Assembly: GCF_003993775.1 (NCBI RefSeq)
Contig: NZ_RJRZ01000007.1
Span: 62,001 to 126,000 of the forward strand
Direction of reading: 5' to 3'
Length of the DNA: 64,000 bases
From: Frigidibacter oleivorans
Lineage (GTDB): Bacteria; Pseudomonadota; Alphaproteobacteria; Rhodobacterales; Rhodobacteraceae
This document shows, in pieces, positions 8,058-17,802 of the stretch. The notes beneath the pieces are model-generated. The model was given only the letters and a program-made list of their open reading frames with translations. It was not told where the DNA came from and ran no database searches. Position numbers and translations under genes: made by a program. Each line of letters begins with the position of its first letter. The stretch's first letter is position 1.

Positions 8058-9238
8058 CAGGCCAGTTCCTTCGCCGCGCGGGCGATCCCGTCGAGCGTCA
8101 GGGGAAACATCCGCCCGCCAAAGATCGTGCGGATCATCCCGGTCGAGGCCGAATAGCCCCAGCTGCCCTCGGGCATCGGGTTCAGCCAGACATGATGGGG
8201 CCAGGCCGCGCAGGCGCGTTCCAGCCAGACCGCGCCCGGCTCCTCGTTCCAGTGCTCGCTGGCGCCGCCGGCATGGCTGATCTCGTAGGGGCTCATCGCC
8301 GCGTCGCCGACGAAGAGGCAGCGCCAGTCACCGCCATAGGTCCGCATCAGCTCGGCCGTGGGCAGCATCGCCTCGCGCCGGCGGCGGTTGTCGCGCCAGA
8401 CGCCCTCGTAGAGGCAGTTGTGGAAATAGACCTGCTCCAGATGCCGGAACTCCGCCCGCGCGGCCGAGAACAGCTCCTCGACCAGCCGGACATGCGGGTC
8501 CATCGACCCGCCCACATCCAGAAACAGAAGAACCTTCACCGCGTTGCGCCGTTCGGGGCGGGTCTGCACGTCCAGCCAGCCGCGTTCCGCCGTGGCGCGG
8601 ATGGTGCCGGGCAGGTCCAGCTCCTCGGCCGCGCCGTCCCGCGCCCACCGCCGCAGCCGGCGCAGCGCCACCTTGATGTTGCGGGTGCCGAGCTCGACCC
8701 TGTCGTCGAAATCGCGGAACTCGCGCCGGTCCCAGACCTTGACCGCGCGGCGGTGGCGGCTGTCGTCCTGGCCGATGCGCACACCCTCGGGGTTGTAGCC
8801 CCAGGCGCCGAAGGGCGAGGTGCCGGCGGTGCCGATCCATTTCGACCCGCCCTGATGCCGGCCCTCCTGTTCCGCCAGCCGGTCGCGCAGCGCCTGCATC
8901 AGCGCGTCGAAGCCACCCATCGACCGGATCTGCGCCATCTCCTCGGGCGACAGCACCTTTTCGGCCAGCTTCTCCAGCCAGTCGCGCGGCAGGTCCAGCG
9001 CCGCCAGCACCTGATCCGCGCCGATGGCGTCGAGCCCGCGAAAGGTTTCGGCGAAGGCGCGGTCGAAGCGGTCCATGTGCCGCTCGTCCTTGACCATCGT
9101 CACCCGGGCGAGGTGGTAGAACCCCTCGGCATCGTAGGTGACCAGATGCGCCTGCATCGCCTGCAGGAAGGTGAGGTATTCGCGCAGCGAGACCGGCACC
9201 CCCGCCGCGCGCAACCGGTGCAGGAAGGGCAGGAACAT
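8057..9238 (-). CDS. VWA domain protein, CoxE-like
   Basis: A 393-residue cytoplasmic protein with an N-terminal helical region and a C-terminal von Willebrand factor A fold. The metal-ion-dependent adhesion motif is DVGGSMD (about residues 244-250), where canonical VWA proteins have DxSxS; the first serine is glycine here. Related CoxE-like proteins work with MoxR AAA+ ATPases in cofactor insertion or complex assembly. No MoxR gene is beside it in this window. It is followed by an overlapping dedA gene and preceded by a 54-residue membrane peptide gene, all on the minus strand. Confidence 0.85.
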   Translation of the reverse strand: MFLPFLHRLRAAGVPVSLREYLTFLQAMQAHLVTYDAEGFYHLARVTMVKDERHMDRFDRAFAETFRGLDAIGADQVLAALDLPRDWLEKLAEKVLSPEEMAQIRSMGGFDALMQALRDRLAEQEGRHQGGSKWIGTAGTSPFGAWGYNPEGVRIGQDDSRHRRAVKVWDRREFRDFDDRVELGTRNIKVALRRLRRWARDGAAEELDLPGTIRATAERGWLDVQTRPERRNAVKVLLFLDVGGSMDPHVRLVEELFSAARAEFRHLEQVYFHNCLYEGVWRDNRRRREAMLPTAELMRTYGGDWRCLFVGDAAMSPYEISHAGGASEHWNEEPGAVWLERACAAWPHHVWLNPMPEGSWGYSASTGMIRTIFGGRMFPLTLDGIARAAKELA

Positions 9239-9253
9239 CGCCGCCCCCGTCCG

Positions 9254-9418
9254 TCAGCCGGCGCGCTGGATGAAGATCATCGCGAACAGCGCGATCAGCG
9301 CAAAGAAGATGCCGAACCCGGCGGCATATTGCGCGATGTCGAAGCGGTTGCCCTTGCGCCGCCACGCCAGCCCGCCGCCCCACAGCGCCCCGGTCAGGAA
9401 CCCGGCCAGGATGATCAT
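9254..9418 (-). CDS. Small membrane protein, 54 residues
   Basis: A short gene that translates to two transmembrane helices (about residues 1-16, MIILAGFLTGALWGGG, and 29-50, YAAGFGIFFALIALFAMIF) separated by a basic loop WRRKGNRFD. GGAGGAG lies just upstream of the ATG at 9418, a strong ribosome binding site. It lies between the DUF2927 lipoprotein gene and the VWA gene, both on the same strand. I do not recognise a named family; positive-inside topology puts the loop in the cytoplasm. Confidence 0.75.
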   Translation of the reverse strand: MIILAGFLTGALWGGGLAWRRKGNRFDIAQYAAGFGIFFALIALFAMIFIQRAG

Positions 9419-9448
9419 CCGCAACTCCTCCGTCCGGCCGGGCGGCGC

Positions 9449-10876
9449 CTAGTCGGCCTCCGCCAGCGCCTGCACGATCTGCGCCGGGGGCGACAGGGCC
9501 GCGATCTCGGCCATCCGCCGGCGCACCTCCGCCTCGGCGCCGAAGCCATAGCGCGCCCAGCCCATCGCGTCCAGCCGCTCCGCCCGGGCCTCGGCCCCGC
9601 GCCCCTGCAGGTCCAGCGCCTCGGCCCGCAGGAACATCAGCGTCGCCAGCAGCGCCGCATTCTCGGCCCGCGCCACGACCGGGATCGCCCGGCCGGTGAA
9701 GGTCAGCACGTCCTCCGCCTGCCCGGCCGACAGCGCGAAGGCGGCGAGCTGCATGTCCACATGCGCCACCTGCACCTCCATCCCCGGTCCGGCGCGATAG
9801 ATCAGCGCGGCGCGCAGGAAGGCGGTGAAGGCGGTTTCCAGATCGCCCGACAGGTTCAGCCGGCCGAGCGCGAACCACGAGAATCCGGCCCGCGCCCCGG
9901 TCCAGTCCTCGGCGATGGCGATGGCCAGCGCCCGGCCCGCCGCCGCCCGCCGCGCCCGGTCCGAGGCGCGGGGGCCGAGCGCGCGTTCCACCGCGTCGAT
10001 CCAGGGGCGTGGCGTCACCTCGGGCGCGGCGCTTTGCGCGGCGCTGCCGCCCCGCGGGTTCAGCCTCGCCAGCAGCGCGGGCAGGCGGGCGGCGACCTCG
10101 GCCCGGGTCATGCCGCTGCGCAATTCGGGCGCGTTGTAGACGCGCAGCACCAGCATGTCGAAGCCGGTCAGCACCGCATGGAAATTGTCGTCGTTGAAGA
10201 CCGAATCCGGCAGGGAATAGAGGTCGTTCAGCGGCCCGAGCGCCTGCGCCACCTCTTCGTGCAGGCAGTCGCGGATCTCTTGCGGCGAGGTGTCGGAGGG
10301 CACGAAGACCACCGCCCGTTCGCGCCGGGTCAGGGTCGTCCAGTCCACGTCGGCCGAGCGGCGCAGCGCTCGGTATTCCGCCCAGCTTCCGATGCGCGGC
10401 ACCACGAAGCAGGCGGCCTCGGGCACCAGCCGCTGCATCTGCGCGCGTGGCAGGAACTCGATGGCGATGCGGTTGCCCCCGGCGGGCGCCGGACCGGCCG
10501 CCACCCGCACGTCGATCCCGGCCTCGGCCCTCAGCCGCCGCGCCAGCCGGTCGACATCGGCGCGCGCGGTGGGCGGCACCGCGCCGGCCACATGCAGCGT
10601 CACCGGCCCCTCGAACCGGGTCAGCACCGGCAGCTCGCGCCCGCTTTCCATGCGGAAGGACAGCTCGAGGATGTCGCGCGCGATCTCGGCATTGCTGCGG
10701 GCGGGGGGCTGGGGATGCGGGGTGCCGAAGACCTTCATCTGCGGCATCGGCAGCAGCGGCCCCTGCGGCACCGCCCGCGTCGGCGGTTCGGGCGCCGCCG
10801 CGACGCAGGCCGACAGCGCCAGCGCCCCCGCCAGCAGCGCCGCGCGGACGGCCCGCAGACCCGTCGCCGCCCTCAT
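9449..10876 (-). CDS. DUF2927-type lipoprotein
   Basis: A 475-residue exported lipoprotein with a signal peptide ending in the lipobox LSAC (Cys24). Central residues include DCLHEEVAQALGPLNDLY (about 205-222), a conserved HEExxQ-like stretch typical of DUF2927 proteins, followed by a helical C-terminal half that looks repeat-like (residues about 300-470). The HEE motif resembles a metalloprotease site, but function is not established. It heads a minus-strand series leading through the 54-residue peptide to the VWA and DedA genes. Confidence 0.75.
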   Translation of the reverse strand: MRAATGLRAVRAALLAGALALSACVAAAPEPPTRAVPQGPLLPMPQMKVFGTPHPQPPARSNAEIARDILELSFRMESGRELPVLTRFEGPVTLHVAGAVPPTARADVDRLARRLRAEAGIDVRVAAGPAPAGGNRIAIEFLPRAQMQRLVPEAACFVVPRIGSWAEYRALRRSADVDWTTLTRRERAVVFVPSDTSPQEIRDCLHEEVAQALGPLNDLYSLPDSVFNDDNFHAVLTGFDMLVLRVYNAPELRSGMTRAEVAARLPALLARLNPRGGSAAQSAAPEVTPRPWIDAVERALGPRASDRARRAAAGRALAIAIAEDWTGARAGFSWFALGRLNLSGDLETAFTAFLRAALIYRAGPGMEVQVAHVDMQLAAFALSAGQAEDVLTFTGRAIPVVARAENAALLATLMFLRAEALDLQGRGAEARAERLDAMGWARYGFGAEAEVRRRMAEIAALSPPAQIVQALAEAD

Positions 10877-11107
10877 CCGGGCAGCCCCGCGCCGCGCCCG
10901 CCACGGGGCGGAACGGGCGCCGCCGCCGGTGGCGCGGACCGGGCAGGTGCCGGTGACGCGGCAGAAGGCGCGAGGATCATCGGGAGGCCCGTCATTTCAC
11001 AGAACTGTCACCGCCTTAGCCGTTCCGGCGGGACGGGTCACGGGGATTCGGGCGGCCCGTCTGTCACGCCCCGGTGATCGGCGGATCGCCACGCGCGGGG
11101 GTGGCGG

Positions 11108-11560
11108 CTAGGCCTCGCGCACCATCCGCCAGCGGCCGTCCTCCTCGCTCCAGTACTGGGCCGGGCTGCCGGCGCGGGTCAGGGCGCGCCACTGGTCGCG
11201 GGCCCGGTCCAGCGCCTGATCGTCGCGCCCGTCGAAGAGGATCCAGACCCGGTCGAGCCGCGCCACCTCGGCCGCCGTGACCTTGGCCCCCGCCACCGTC
11301 ATCAATGCGCGGGGATCGTTGGGCAGGTCGGCCCGGTCGGTCAGCAGCACGGGCTGGTCCGCGTCATGCGGCCCGCCCGCCAGCCCGTGCGGCAGGAAGG
11401 TATCCTCGCCCGCCCACAGCGCCCGATCCAGCCGGTCGAGGATCGGCCGGTCCGGCCCGCGCAGCACGACCCGCCAGCCCTGCCCGACCGCCCGGGACAG
11501 GATCGCCGCCGCCGTCTCCTCCAGCGTCGAGCGGGTGAGATGGTAGAAGAGCGCGGGCAT
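11108..11560 (-). CDS. holC: DNA polymerase III subunit chi
   Basis: A 150-residue protein of the HolC family, which links the clamp loader to single-strand binding protein during replication. It begins MPALFYHLTRSTLEE and has the family pattern of an N-terminal YHL segment, GWRVVLRG, LDRALW...FLPHGL near residues 45-60 and RVWILFDG near 105. The ATG at 11560 overlaps the stop of pepA (TGATG); a GTG at 11563 is an alternative. The pepA-holC pairing matches the arrangement in many proteobacteria. Confidence 0.92.
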   Translation of the reverse strand: MPALFYHLTRSTLEETAAAILSRAVGQGWRVVLRGPDRPILDRLDRALWAGEDTFLPHGLAGGPHDADQPVLLTDRADLPNDPRALMTVAGAKVTAAEVARLDRVWILFDGRDDQALDRARDQWRALTRAGSPAQYWSEEDGRWRMVREA

Positions 11561-13029
11561 CACCCCTTCTCGTAATGGTCCCGGATCATCCGGTTCAGCG
11601 CCATCACCCCCCAGCCGGTCGCGCCCTTGGGGGCGAGCGTGGTGTCGGCGGGCGGCAGCGTCACGCCGGCGATGTCCAGATGCACCCAGGGCATGCCCTC
11701 GCGGATGAAGCGGGCGAGGAAGGCCGCGGCGGTGATCGCGCCGCCGGGGCGGCCGCCCACGTTCTTCATGTCGGCCACGCGCGATTTCAGCTGCGCGTCA
11801 TAGCCCGGCCCCATCGGCATCCGCCAGGCGCCCTCGCCCTCAGCCTTCGCGGCGGCGAGGAAGCGCCCGGCCAGCGCGTCGTCGTTGGAGAAGACCCCGG
11901 CATTCTCGTGCCCGAGGCCCACCACGATCGCCCCGGTCAGCGTGGCGAGGTCGATGACGCCCGAGGGGTTGAAGCGGTCCTGCGCATACCACAGCACATC
12001 GGCCAGCACGAGCCGGCCCTCGGCATCGGTGTTGATCACCTCGACCGTGTCGCCCTTCATCGAGCGGACCACGTCGCCCGGCCGCTGCGCGCGGCCGTCG
12101 GGCATGTTTTCCACAAGGCCCACCAGCCCCACGACATTGGCCTTCGCCTTGCGCAGCGCCAGCGTGCGCATCACGCCCGCCACCACGCCCGCGCCCCCCA
12201 TGTCCATGGTCATGTCTTCCATGCCGGCCGCGGGCTTGATCGAGATGCCGCCGGTGTCGAAGCAGACGCCCTTGCCCACCAGCGCCAGCGGCGGTTCGTC
12301 GCCGCCGCCGTTCCACTGCATCACCACGACCTTGGACGGGCTGTCCGACCCCTGCCCGACCGCCAGCAGCGTGCGCATCCCCAGCTTCACCAGATCCTCT
12401 TCCTCGAGGATCTCGACCTCCAGCCCCAGTTCCTGCATCGCGGCCAGCCGCGCGGCGAAATCGTAGGTCGTCAGCACATTGGCCGGTTCGTTGACCAGGT
12501 CGCGGGTGAAGAACACGCCCTCGGCCAGCGCCGCCATCGGCCGCGCCTCGGCGGCCACCGCCTCGGGCTTCGCCACGGCGAAGATCACCTCGCCCGCGGG
12601 TTTCGCCTCGGCGGTCTTGTGGGCGGTGAAGTCATAGGCCCGGAGCGCGAGGCCGAGGCTGATCTCGGCCGCGCGGGGATGGTTGCCCGCCAGCACCAGC
12701 GCGCCCGCCTCGCCCAGGCTGCGCCCGATGGTGGCGCCGGCCTTGCGCGCCTCCTCGACACCGGCCTTGCGGTCCAGCCGGATCACCTGCACCGCCTCGG
12801 CCGCGATGCCGGCGGGGAAGGCCAGATCCGCCGCCTCGCCCGGTTTCAGCCGGCCGAAGGCGGGGCTGGCGGCAAAGCGCCCGAGCGCCCCCTTCATCGC
12901 CCGGTCGAGCCGCTTGGCCCCGGCATCGAGCGCCCCGCCCTCGGGCAGGAACAGCGCGACGCGGCCGGCGAAGCCTGCGGGATCGGCGGCATCGGCGGCG
13001 CGGAACTGGATGGCGGCGGGGGCGGTCAT
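11560..13029 (-). CDS. pepA: Leucyl aminopeptidase (M17)
   Basis: A 489-residue cytosolic metallo-aminopeptidase that removes N-terminal residues from peptides. The catalytic half shows VGKGVCFDTGG with the metal-binding lysine and aspartate, DMGGAGVV, and the signature NTDAEGRL containing the active-site region, followed by DLATLTGA. AGGAG precedes the ATG at 13029; the frame is open to 13089 but that extension has no site. It is divergent from lptF, a conserved arrangement, and coupled to holC. Confidence 0.95.
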   Translation of the reverse strand: MTAPAAIQFRAADAADPAGFAGRVALFLPEGGALDAGAKRLDRAMKGALGRFAASPAFGRLKPGEAADLAFPAGIAAEAVQVIRLDRKAGVEEARKAGATIGRSLGEAGALVLAGNHPRAAEISLGLALRAYDFTAHKTAEAKPAGEVIFAVAKPEAVAAEARPMAALAEGVFFTRDLVNEPANVLTTYDFAARLAAMQELGLEVEILEEEDLVKLGMRTLLAVGQGSDSPSKVVVMQWNGGGDEPPLALVGKGVCFDTGGISIKPAAGMEDMTMDMGGAGVVAGVMRTLALRKAKANVVGLVGLVENMPDGRAQRPGDVVRSMKGDTVEVINTDAEGRLVLADVLWYAQDRFNPSGVIDLATLTGAIVVGLGHENAGVFSNDDALAGRFLAAAKAEGEGAWRMPMGPGYDAQLKSRVADMKNVGGRPGGAITAAAFLARFIREGMPWVHLDIAGVTLPPADTTLAPKGATGWGVMALNRMIRDHYEKG

Positions 13030-13286
13030 GCGGAAGGCTCCTGTCTGGGGGCCGCGGCCGGCCCTGGGATCGCGTGCCGGACGGATCATGCGCGGGCCGC
13101 AGATGCGGGCGCCGGCGGCCGGCCCCGGGGGACCTGCCCGTCAGCCGGCCCGGCACCGGCTGCCGGCGGACCCTAGCCCGCGCCCGCGGCCTTGGCCAGA
13201 TAGCAGTTTTCCCGCAGGTCCCGATCGGCTAGACCCGCCGGGAAGAGGCCGGTCCGACCGGCCGGGACACGGGGCTGCGGGGGCGG

Positions 13287-14432
13287 GTGACAGTGGCGCG
13301 ATTCGACAGATATCTGTTGTCGCAGATGCTGGCGCTGTTCGGATTCTTCTCGCTGATCCTCGTCTCGGTCTACTGGGTCAACCAAGCGGTGCAGATCTTC
13401 GAACAGCTGATCGCCGACGGGCAGACGGCGTGGGTCTTCCTCGAATTCTCGGCGCTGACCCTGCCCAATGTCATCCGCATGGTGCTGCCGGTCTCGGCCT
13501 TCGTCGCGACCGTCTACACCACCAACCGGCTGTCGCAGGAAAGCGAGCTGGTGGTGATGCAGGCGGTGGGTCTGTCGCCCTGGCGGCTGGCGCGGCCGGC
13601 GCTGGTCTTCGGGCTGATCGTCGCGGGTCTGCTGTCGGTGCTGACCCATGTGCTGGTGCCGGGGGCGCGGGCGGAGCTGGCCGACCGTCGGGCCGAGATC
13701 GCCGAGAACGTGACCGCGCAGTTCCTGACCGCCGGCAGCTTCCAGCACCCCGCCTCGGGGATCACGCTCTACATCCGCGACATCTCGCCCGCAGGCGAGT
13801 TGCTGGACATCTACATCGCGGATGCGCGGAACCCCGGGGAAAGCACCACCTACACCGCGGAACGCGCGCTTCTGGTGCGCAGCGAGACGGGGCCGAAGCT
13901 GGTGATGTTCGAGGGCATGGCGCAGGTGCTGACCCTGGCCGACGACCGGCTGCAGGTGACGCGCTTTGCCGATTCCACCTATGACATCGGCGCGCTGCTG
14001 TCGCCCTCCGCGCGCCAGAACCGGGACCTGCGCGAATTCTCGACGCCCCGGCTGCTGGCGGCCGCACCCGACGACCTCGACCGCGCCGATGCGAGCCCTG
14101 CGGAGTTCCTGGCCGAGGGCCATGCCCGCTTTGCCCATCCGCTGATCGCCGCCGCCTTTGCCGCCATCGGCTTTTCGGCACTGCTGACCGGCAGTTTCAG
14201 CCGCTTCGGCATCTGGCGGCAGATCGCGCTGGCGATCGTGGCGCTGGTGGTGGTGCAGGCTGCGGCCAATGCCGTGGACAGCGCGGCACAGCAGGACCCG
14301 CGGCTGTGGCCGCTGGTCTATCTGCCGCCCGCGCTCGGGGGCATGATCGCGGCGCTGTTTCTGGGCCTGGCCGGGCGGGCGCGGCGGGTCGCGCCGCCGG
14401 ATGCGGCCCCGCCGCAGGAGGCCGCGGCATGA
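13287..14432 (+). CDS. lptF: LPS export ABC transporter permease LptF
   Basis: A 381-residue inner-membrane subunit of the LptB2FG transporter, which extracts lipopolysaccharide and passes it to the Lpt bridge. Two N-terminal transmembrane helices (from about residues 7 and 50), a periplasmic beta-jellyroll (about 120-270) and C-terminal helices are visible. Motifs: NRLSQESELVVMQAVGLSPW in the coupling region and HPLIAAAFAAIGFSALLTG near the third helix. GTG at 13287 is the likely start; a second GTG at 13293 is possible. Its stop overlaps the lptG start as ATGA. Confidence 0.93.
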   Translation: MTVARFDRYLLSQMLALFGFFSLILVSVYWVNQAVQIFEQLIADGQTAWVFLEFSALTLPNVIRMVLPVSAFVATVYTTNRLSQESELVVMQAVGLSPWRLARPALVFGLIVAGLLSVLTHVLVPGARAELADRRAEIAENVTAQFLTAGSFQHPASGITLYIRDISPAGELLDIYIADARNPGESTTYTAERALLVRSETGPKLVMFEGMAQVLTLADDRLQVTRFADSTYDIGALLSPSARQNRDLREFSTPRLLAAAPDDLDRADASPAEFLAEGHARFAHPLIAAAFAAIGFSALLTGSFSRFGIWRQIALAIVALVVVQAAANAVDSAAQQDPRLWPLVYLPPALGGMIAALFLGLAGRARRVAPPDAAPPQEAAA

Positions 14433-15520
14433 CGCTCGCCCTTTACGTCGCGCGCCGCTTCGCGCTGGCCTTCGCCGGGGTGCTGGCGGTGTTCTGGGCG
14501 ATCATGTTCATGGTGGACGTGGTCGAGCAGATCCGCCGGCTGGATTCGGGCGGCGGACTGGGGGCGGCCGCATGGCTCGCCGCGCTGAACGTCCCCGCCG
14601 CGCTCTACCGCATCCTGCCGCTGGTGGTGATGCTGGCCACGGTGACGCTGTTCCTCGCGCTTGCGCGCAGTTCCGAACTGGTGGTGATGCGCGCGGCCGG
14701 CCGCTCGGCGCTGCGCACGCTGCTGGCGCCGGTCGTCACCACCTTCCTGATCGGGGTGCTGGCGGTGGCGCTGTTGAACCCCGTCGTCGCCGCCACGTCG
14801 AAGCGCTACGAGGTGCTGTCGGCGCGGCTGAAGGAGGGCGTGGGCTCGGTCCTGTCGGTCAGCCGCGAGGGGCTGTTCCTGCGCCAGTCGGGGCCCGAGG
14901 GCCAGTCGGTGATCCGCGCGGCGCGCGCCAATCTCGACGGCAGCCAGCTCTATGACGTCACCTTCCTGTCCTTCGGGGCCGAGACCGGCCCGCAGACGCG
15001 GCTCGAGGCGGCCAGCGCCACGCTGAACCGGGGGGCGTGGGATCTGGTCGAGGTCAAGGAATGGCCGCTGGACAGCGACAATCCAGAACGCGACGCCCGC
15101 ACCCATGACAGTCTGTCGGTGCCCTCGGACCTGACGACCGACCGCATCCGCGACAGTTTCGGCGCGCCCTCCTCGATCCCGATCTGGGATCTGCCGGGCT
15201 TCATCCGCGGGCTGGAGGAGGCGGGATTCTCCGCCCGCCGGCACCGGGTCTGGCTGCAGATGGAACTGGCGCTGCCGCTGTTCCTGTCGGCGATGGTGCT
15301 GGTCGGCGCGGGCTTCACCATGCGGCATGCGCGCTTCGGCCGGACCGGGATCATGGTGCTGACGGCGATGGGGGCGGGCTTCGCCATTTTCTTCCTGCGA
15401 AATTTCGCGCAAGTCTTGGGCGAGAACGGGCAGATTCCCGTGGCGCTCGCGGCGTGGAGCCCGCCGGTCGCCGCGATGCTGCTGGCGCTCGGACTGTTGT
15501 TGCATCTGGAGGACGGCTGA
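14429..15520 (+). CDS. lptG: LPS export ABC transporter permease LptG
   Basis: A 363-residue partner of LptF with the same architecture. It starts MTLALYVARRFAL, has ARSSELVVMRAAGRS in the coupling helix (about residues 84-98), a periplasmic domain in the middle and helices near the end. AGGAGG precedes the ATG, which overlaps the lptF stop (ATGA), implying coupled 1:1 translation. Next downstream, three bases on, is lptD. The ATPase gene lptB is not in the window. Confidence 0.93.
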   Translation: MTLALYVARRFALAFAGVLAVFWAIMFMVDVVEQIRRLDSGGGLGAAAWLAALNVPAALYRILPLVVMLATVTLFLALARSSELVVMRAAGRSALRTLLAPVVTTFLIGVLAVALLNPVVAATSKRYEVLSARLKEGVGSVLSVSREGLFLRQSGPEGQSVIRAARANLDGSQLYDVTFLSFGAETGPQTRLEAASATLNRGAWDLVEVKEWPLDSDNPERDARTHDSLSVPSDLTTDRIRDSFGAPSSIPIWDLPGFIRGLEEAGFSARRHRVWLQMELALPLFLSAMVLVGAGFTMRHARFGRTGIMVLTAMGAGFAIFFLRNFAQVLGENGQIPVALAAWSPPVAAMLLALGLLLHLEDG

Positions 15521-15523
15521 GAC

Positions 15524-17734
15524 ATGCGGCGCGCGACACTGGGCCTTGCCGCCGCCGCGGCGCTTGGCGGGCTTGCGGGGCTCGCGCCGGTGGCGGCCGT
15601 CGCGCAGGACCGCGCGCAGGAAAGTCGCGGCGCAGGCCAGCCCGCCGAACTGGCGACGCTGGTGGCCGACGCGCTGCTGATCGACGCGGAAGGCCGGCTG
15701 ACGGCGACCGGATCGGTCGAGGCCTTCTATGGCACCGCGCGCCTGCGGGCGGCGGCGATCACCTACGATCCCGCGACCGAGCGGCTGCAGATCACCGGCC
15801 CGATCACGCTGGTCGAGGGCGACGGCGCGACCATCGTTCTGGCCTCGGCGGCGGACCTGTCCACTGACATGACCGAGGGCCTGCTGGAAGGGGCGCGGCT
15901 GGTGCTCGACCGGCAGATGCAGGTGGCGGCGCAGTCGATCCAGCGCACGCAGGGGCGCTATACCCGCGCCGCGCGGGTGCGCGCCTCCTCCTGCGAGGTC
16001 TGCGCCGCGAACCCGGTGCCGCTGTGGGAAATCCGCGCCACCAGCGTCGTGCATGACGAGGTGGAGCGGCAGCTTTATTTCGACAACGCCCAGTTCCGGG
16101 TGATCGGGATCCCGGTGTTCTGGCTGCCCTATCTGCGCGCCCCCGATCCGACGCTGGACCGGTCGCGCGGCTTCCTCGCGCCCTCGATCCGCACGACATC
16201 GGGCCTCGGGACCGGGATCAAGCTGCCCTATTTCATCCCGATCGGGCAAAGCCGCGACCTGACCGTCACCCCCTATGTCTCGACCAACGTCACCCGCACG
16301 GTCGAGCTGCGCTATCGTCAGGCCTTCCGCGCCGGCGATATCGAGTTCCGCGGCTCGCTCAGCCGCGACGACCTCGAACCCGGCGAGACGCGCGGCGCGT
16401 TCTTCGGCACCGGCAGCTTCGACATCGGCAGCGATTTCCGGCTGAACTTCGGCATCGAGGCGGTGACCGACGACGCCTATATCAGCGACTATGGCCTCGG
16501 CGACAGCGACCGTCTGGAAAGTTTCGTCGAGGTGACGCGTACCCGGCGCAACGACTATGTGCTGGGCCGGCTGATCCATTACGATTCGCTGCGCGAGGGC
16601 GAGGACAATTCCACCCTGCCGACGCTGATCGGCGATTTCACCTGGGTGCGCCGCTTCGCCCCGGCGATCATCGGCGGCGAGGGCGGGCTGACCTTCCAGA
16701 CCCACAGCCACCTGCGCACCTCGGACGAGGAAACCGACGCCAACGGCGACGGGATCGTGGACGGGCGCGACGTGGCCCGCGCCACCATCGCCGCCGACTG
16801 GCGGCGCAACTGGATCGCCGACAACGGCATGATCTTGGCCGCGCTGACGGAACTGACCGCCGATGTCTACGAGGTGCGGCAGGACCCGGCCTATGACGAC
16901 CTCGAGCTTCGCGTGACCCCCGCCGTGGGCGCGGAACTGCGCTGGCCCTTCCTGCGCCCCGCCCCAGCCGGCGGCGGCGCGGCCTGGGTGGTGGAGCCGG
17001 TGGTGCAGGTCGCGTGGTCGCCCGGCGATTCCGCCGATGACGAGGTGCCGAACGAGGACAGCGTCCTGGTGGAATTCGACGAGGGCAACCTTTTCTCGCT
17101 CGACCGCTTTCCCGGCGCCGACGCGCATGAGGCGGGCCTGCGCGCCAATGTGGGCTTCACCGCCACCCGCCACGCGCCGCGGGGCGCCTCGCTGGCCTTC
17201 GCGCTCGGCCGGGTGGTGCGGACCGAGGATCTGGGCCAGTTCAACAGTTCGACCGGGCTGGACGGCGCGACCTCGGACTGGCTGCTGGCGGCGCAGTATG
17301 ACGGCGCCTCCGGCCTGACCGTGACCAACCGGGCGCTGTTCGACGACGATTTCGACGTGTCGCGCAACGAGCTGCGCCTGATCTGGAGCGCCGAGCGCTA
17401 TTCCGTCGGCTCCTCCTTCATCTGGCTGGAACCGGATCTGGCCGAACAGCGCCCCGAGGCGACCTCGCAACTGGCGGTGGACGCGGCCTGGGACATCTCG
17501 GCCGACTGGGCCGCGCAGCTGGAAACGCGCTACGATTTCGAGGCGGACCGCGCGGCGCGGGCGGGTCTGGGCCTGCAGTATTCGACCGAATGCGTGACGC
17601 TCGATCTTTCGCTCTCGCGTCGTTTCACATCCTCGACTAGTGTACGCGCCACCACGGATTTCGACCTTGCCGTGGTGCTGAACGGCTTCGGATCGGGCAA
17701 TCGCGGGTCCGCGCGCCGCGCCTGCGGCGGATGA
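15524..17734 (+). CDS. lptD: LPS-assembly outer-membrane protein LptD
   Basis: A 736-residue protein that inserts LPS in the outer leaflet of the outer membrane. It has a signal peptide (to about AVAQ at residue 28), an OstA/LptA-like N-terminal jellyroll (about 45-170, with ALLIDAEGRLTATGSVEAFY) and a large beta-barrel of the OstA-C type ending in an aromatic-poor tail. VFWLPYLRAPDPTLDRSRGF is the conserved strand region near 200. ASSCEVCAANP carries two cysteines that may form one of the usual disulfides. It overlaps or abuts surA, its folding chaperone, in the classical lptD-surA-pdxA-rsmA order. Confidence 0.94.
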   Translation: MRRATLGLAAAAALGGLAGLAPVAAVAQDRAQESRGAGQPAELATLVADALLIDAEGRLTATGSVEAFYGTARLRAAAITYDPATERLQITGPITLVEGDGATIVLASAADLSTDMTEGLLEGARLVLDRQMQVAAQSIQRTQGRYTRAARVRASSCEVCAANPVPLWEIRATSVVHDEVERQLYFDNAQFRVIGIPVFWLPYLRAPDPTLDRSRGFLAPSIRTTSGLGTGIKLPYFIPIGQSRDLTVTPYVSTNVTRTVELRYRQAFRAGDIEFRGSLSRDDLEPGETRGAFFGTGSFDIGSDFRLNFGIEAVTDDAYISDYGLGDSDRLESFVEVTRTRRNDYVLGRLIHYDSLREGEDNSTLPTLIGDFTWVRRFAPAIIGGEGGLTFQTHSHLRTSDEETDANGDGIVDGRDVARATIAADWRRNWIADNGMILAALTELTADVYEVRQDPAYDDLELRVTPAVGAELRWPFLRPAPAGGGAAWVVEPVVQVAWSPGDSADDEVPNEDSVLVEFDEGNLFSLDRFPGADAHEAGLRANVGFTATRHAPRGASLAFALGRVVRTEDLGQFNSSTGLDGATSDWLLAAQYDGASGLTVTNRALFDDDFDVSRNELRLIWSAERYSVGSSFIWLEPDLAEQRPEATSQLAVDAAWDISADWAAQLETRYDFEADRAARAGLGLQYSTECVTLDLSLSRRFTSSTSVRATTDFDLAVVLNGFGSGNRGSARRACGG

Positions 17735-17802
17735 GACTGCGGATGACACAGAACAACGGCCGGATGCACGGCGACGACGGAACAAGAGCAGGACGGACCT
17801 TC

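Noticed and set aside
8192-11077. A 961-codon open frame on the plus strand
   Set aside because: It is antisense to the VWA and DUF2927 genes, which have clear domains. Its translation is rich in R, H, Q, P and G, the usual product of reading GC-rich genes on the other strand.
14318-17785. A 1155-codon open frame on the minus strand
   Set aside because: Antisense to lptF, lptG and lptD; no domain and shadow-like composition.
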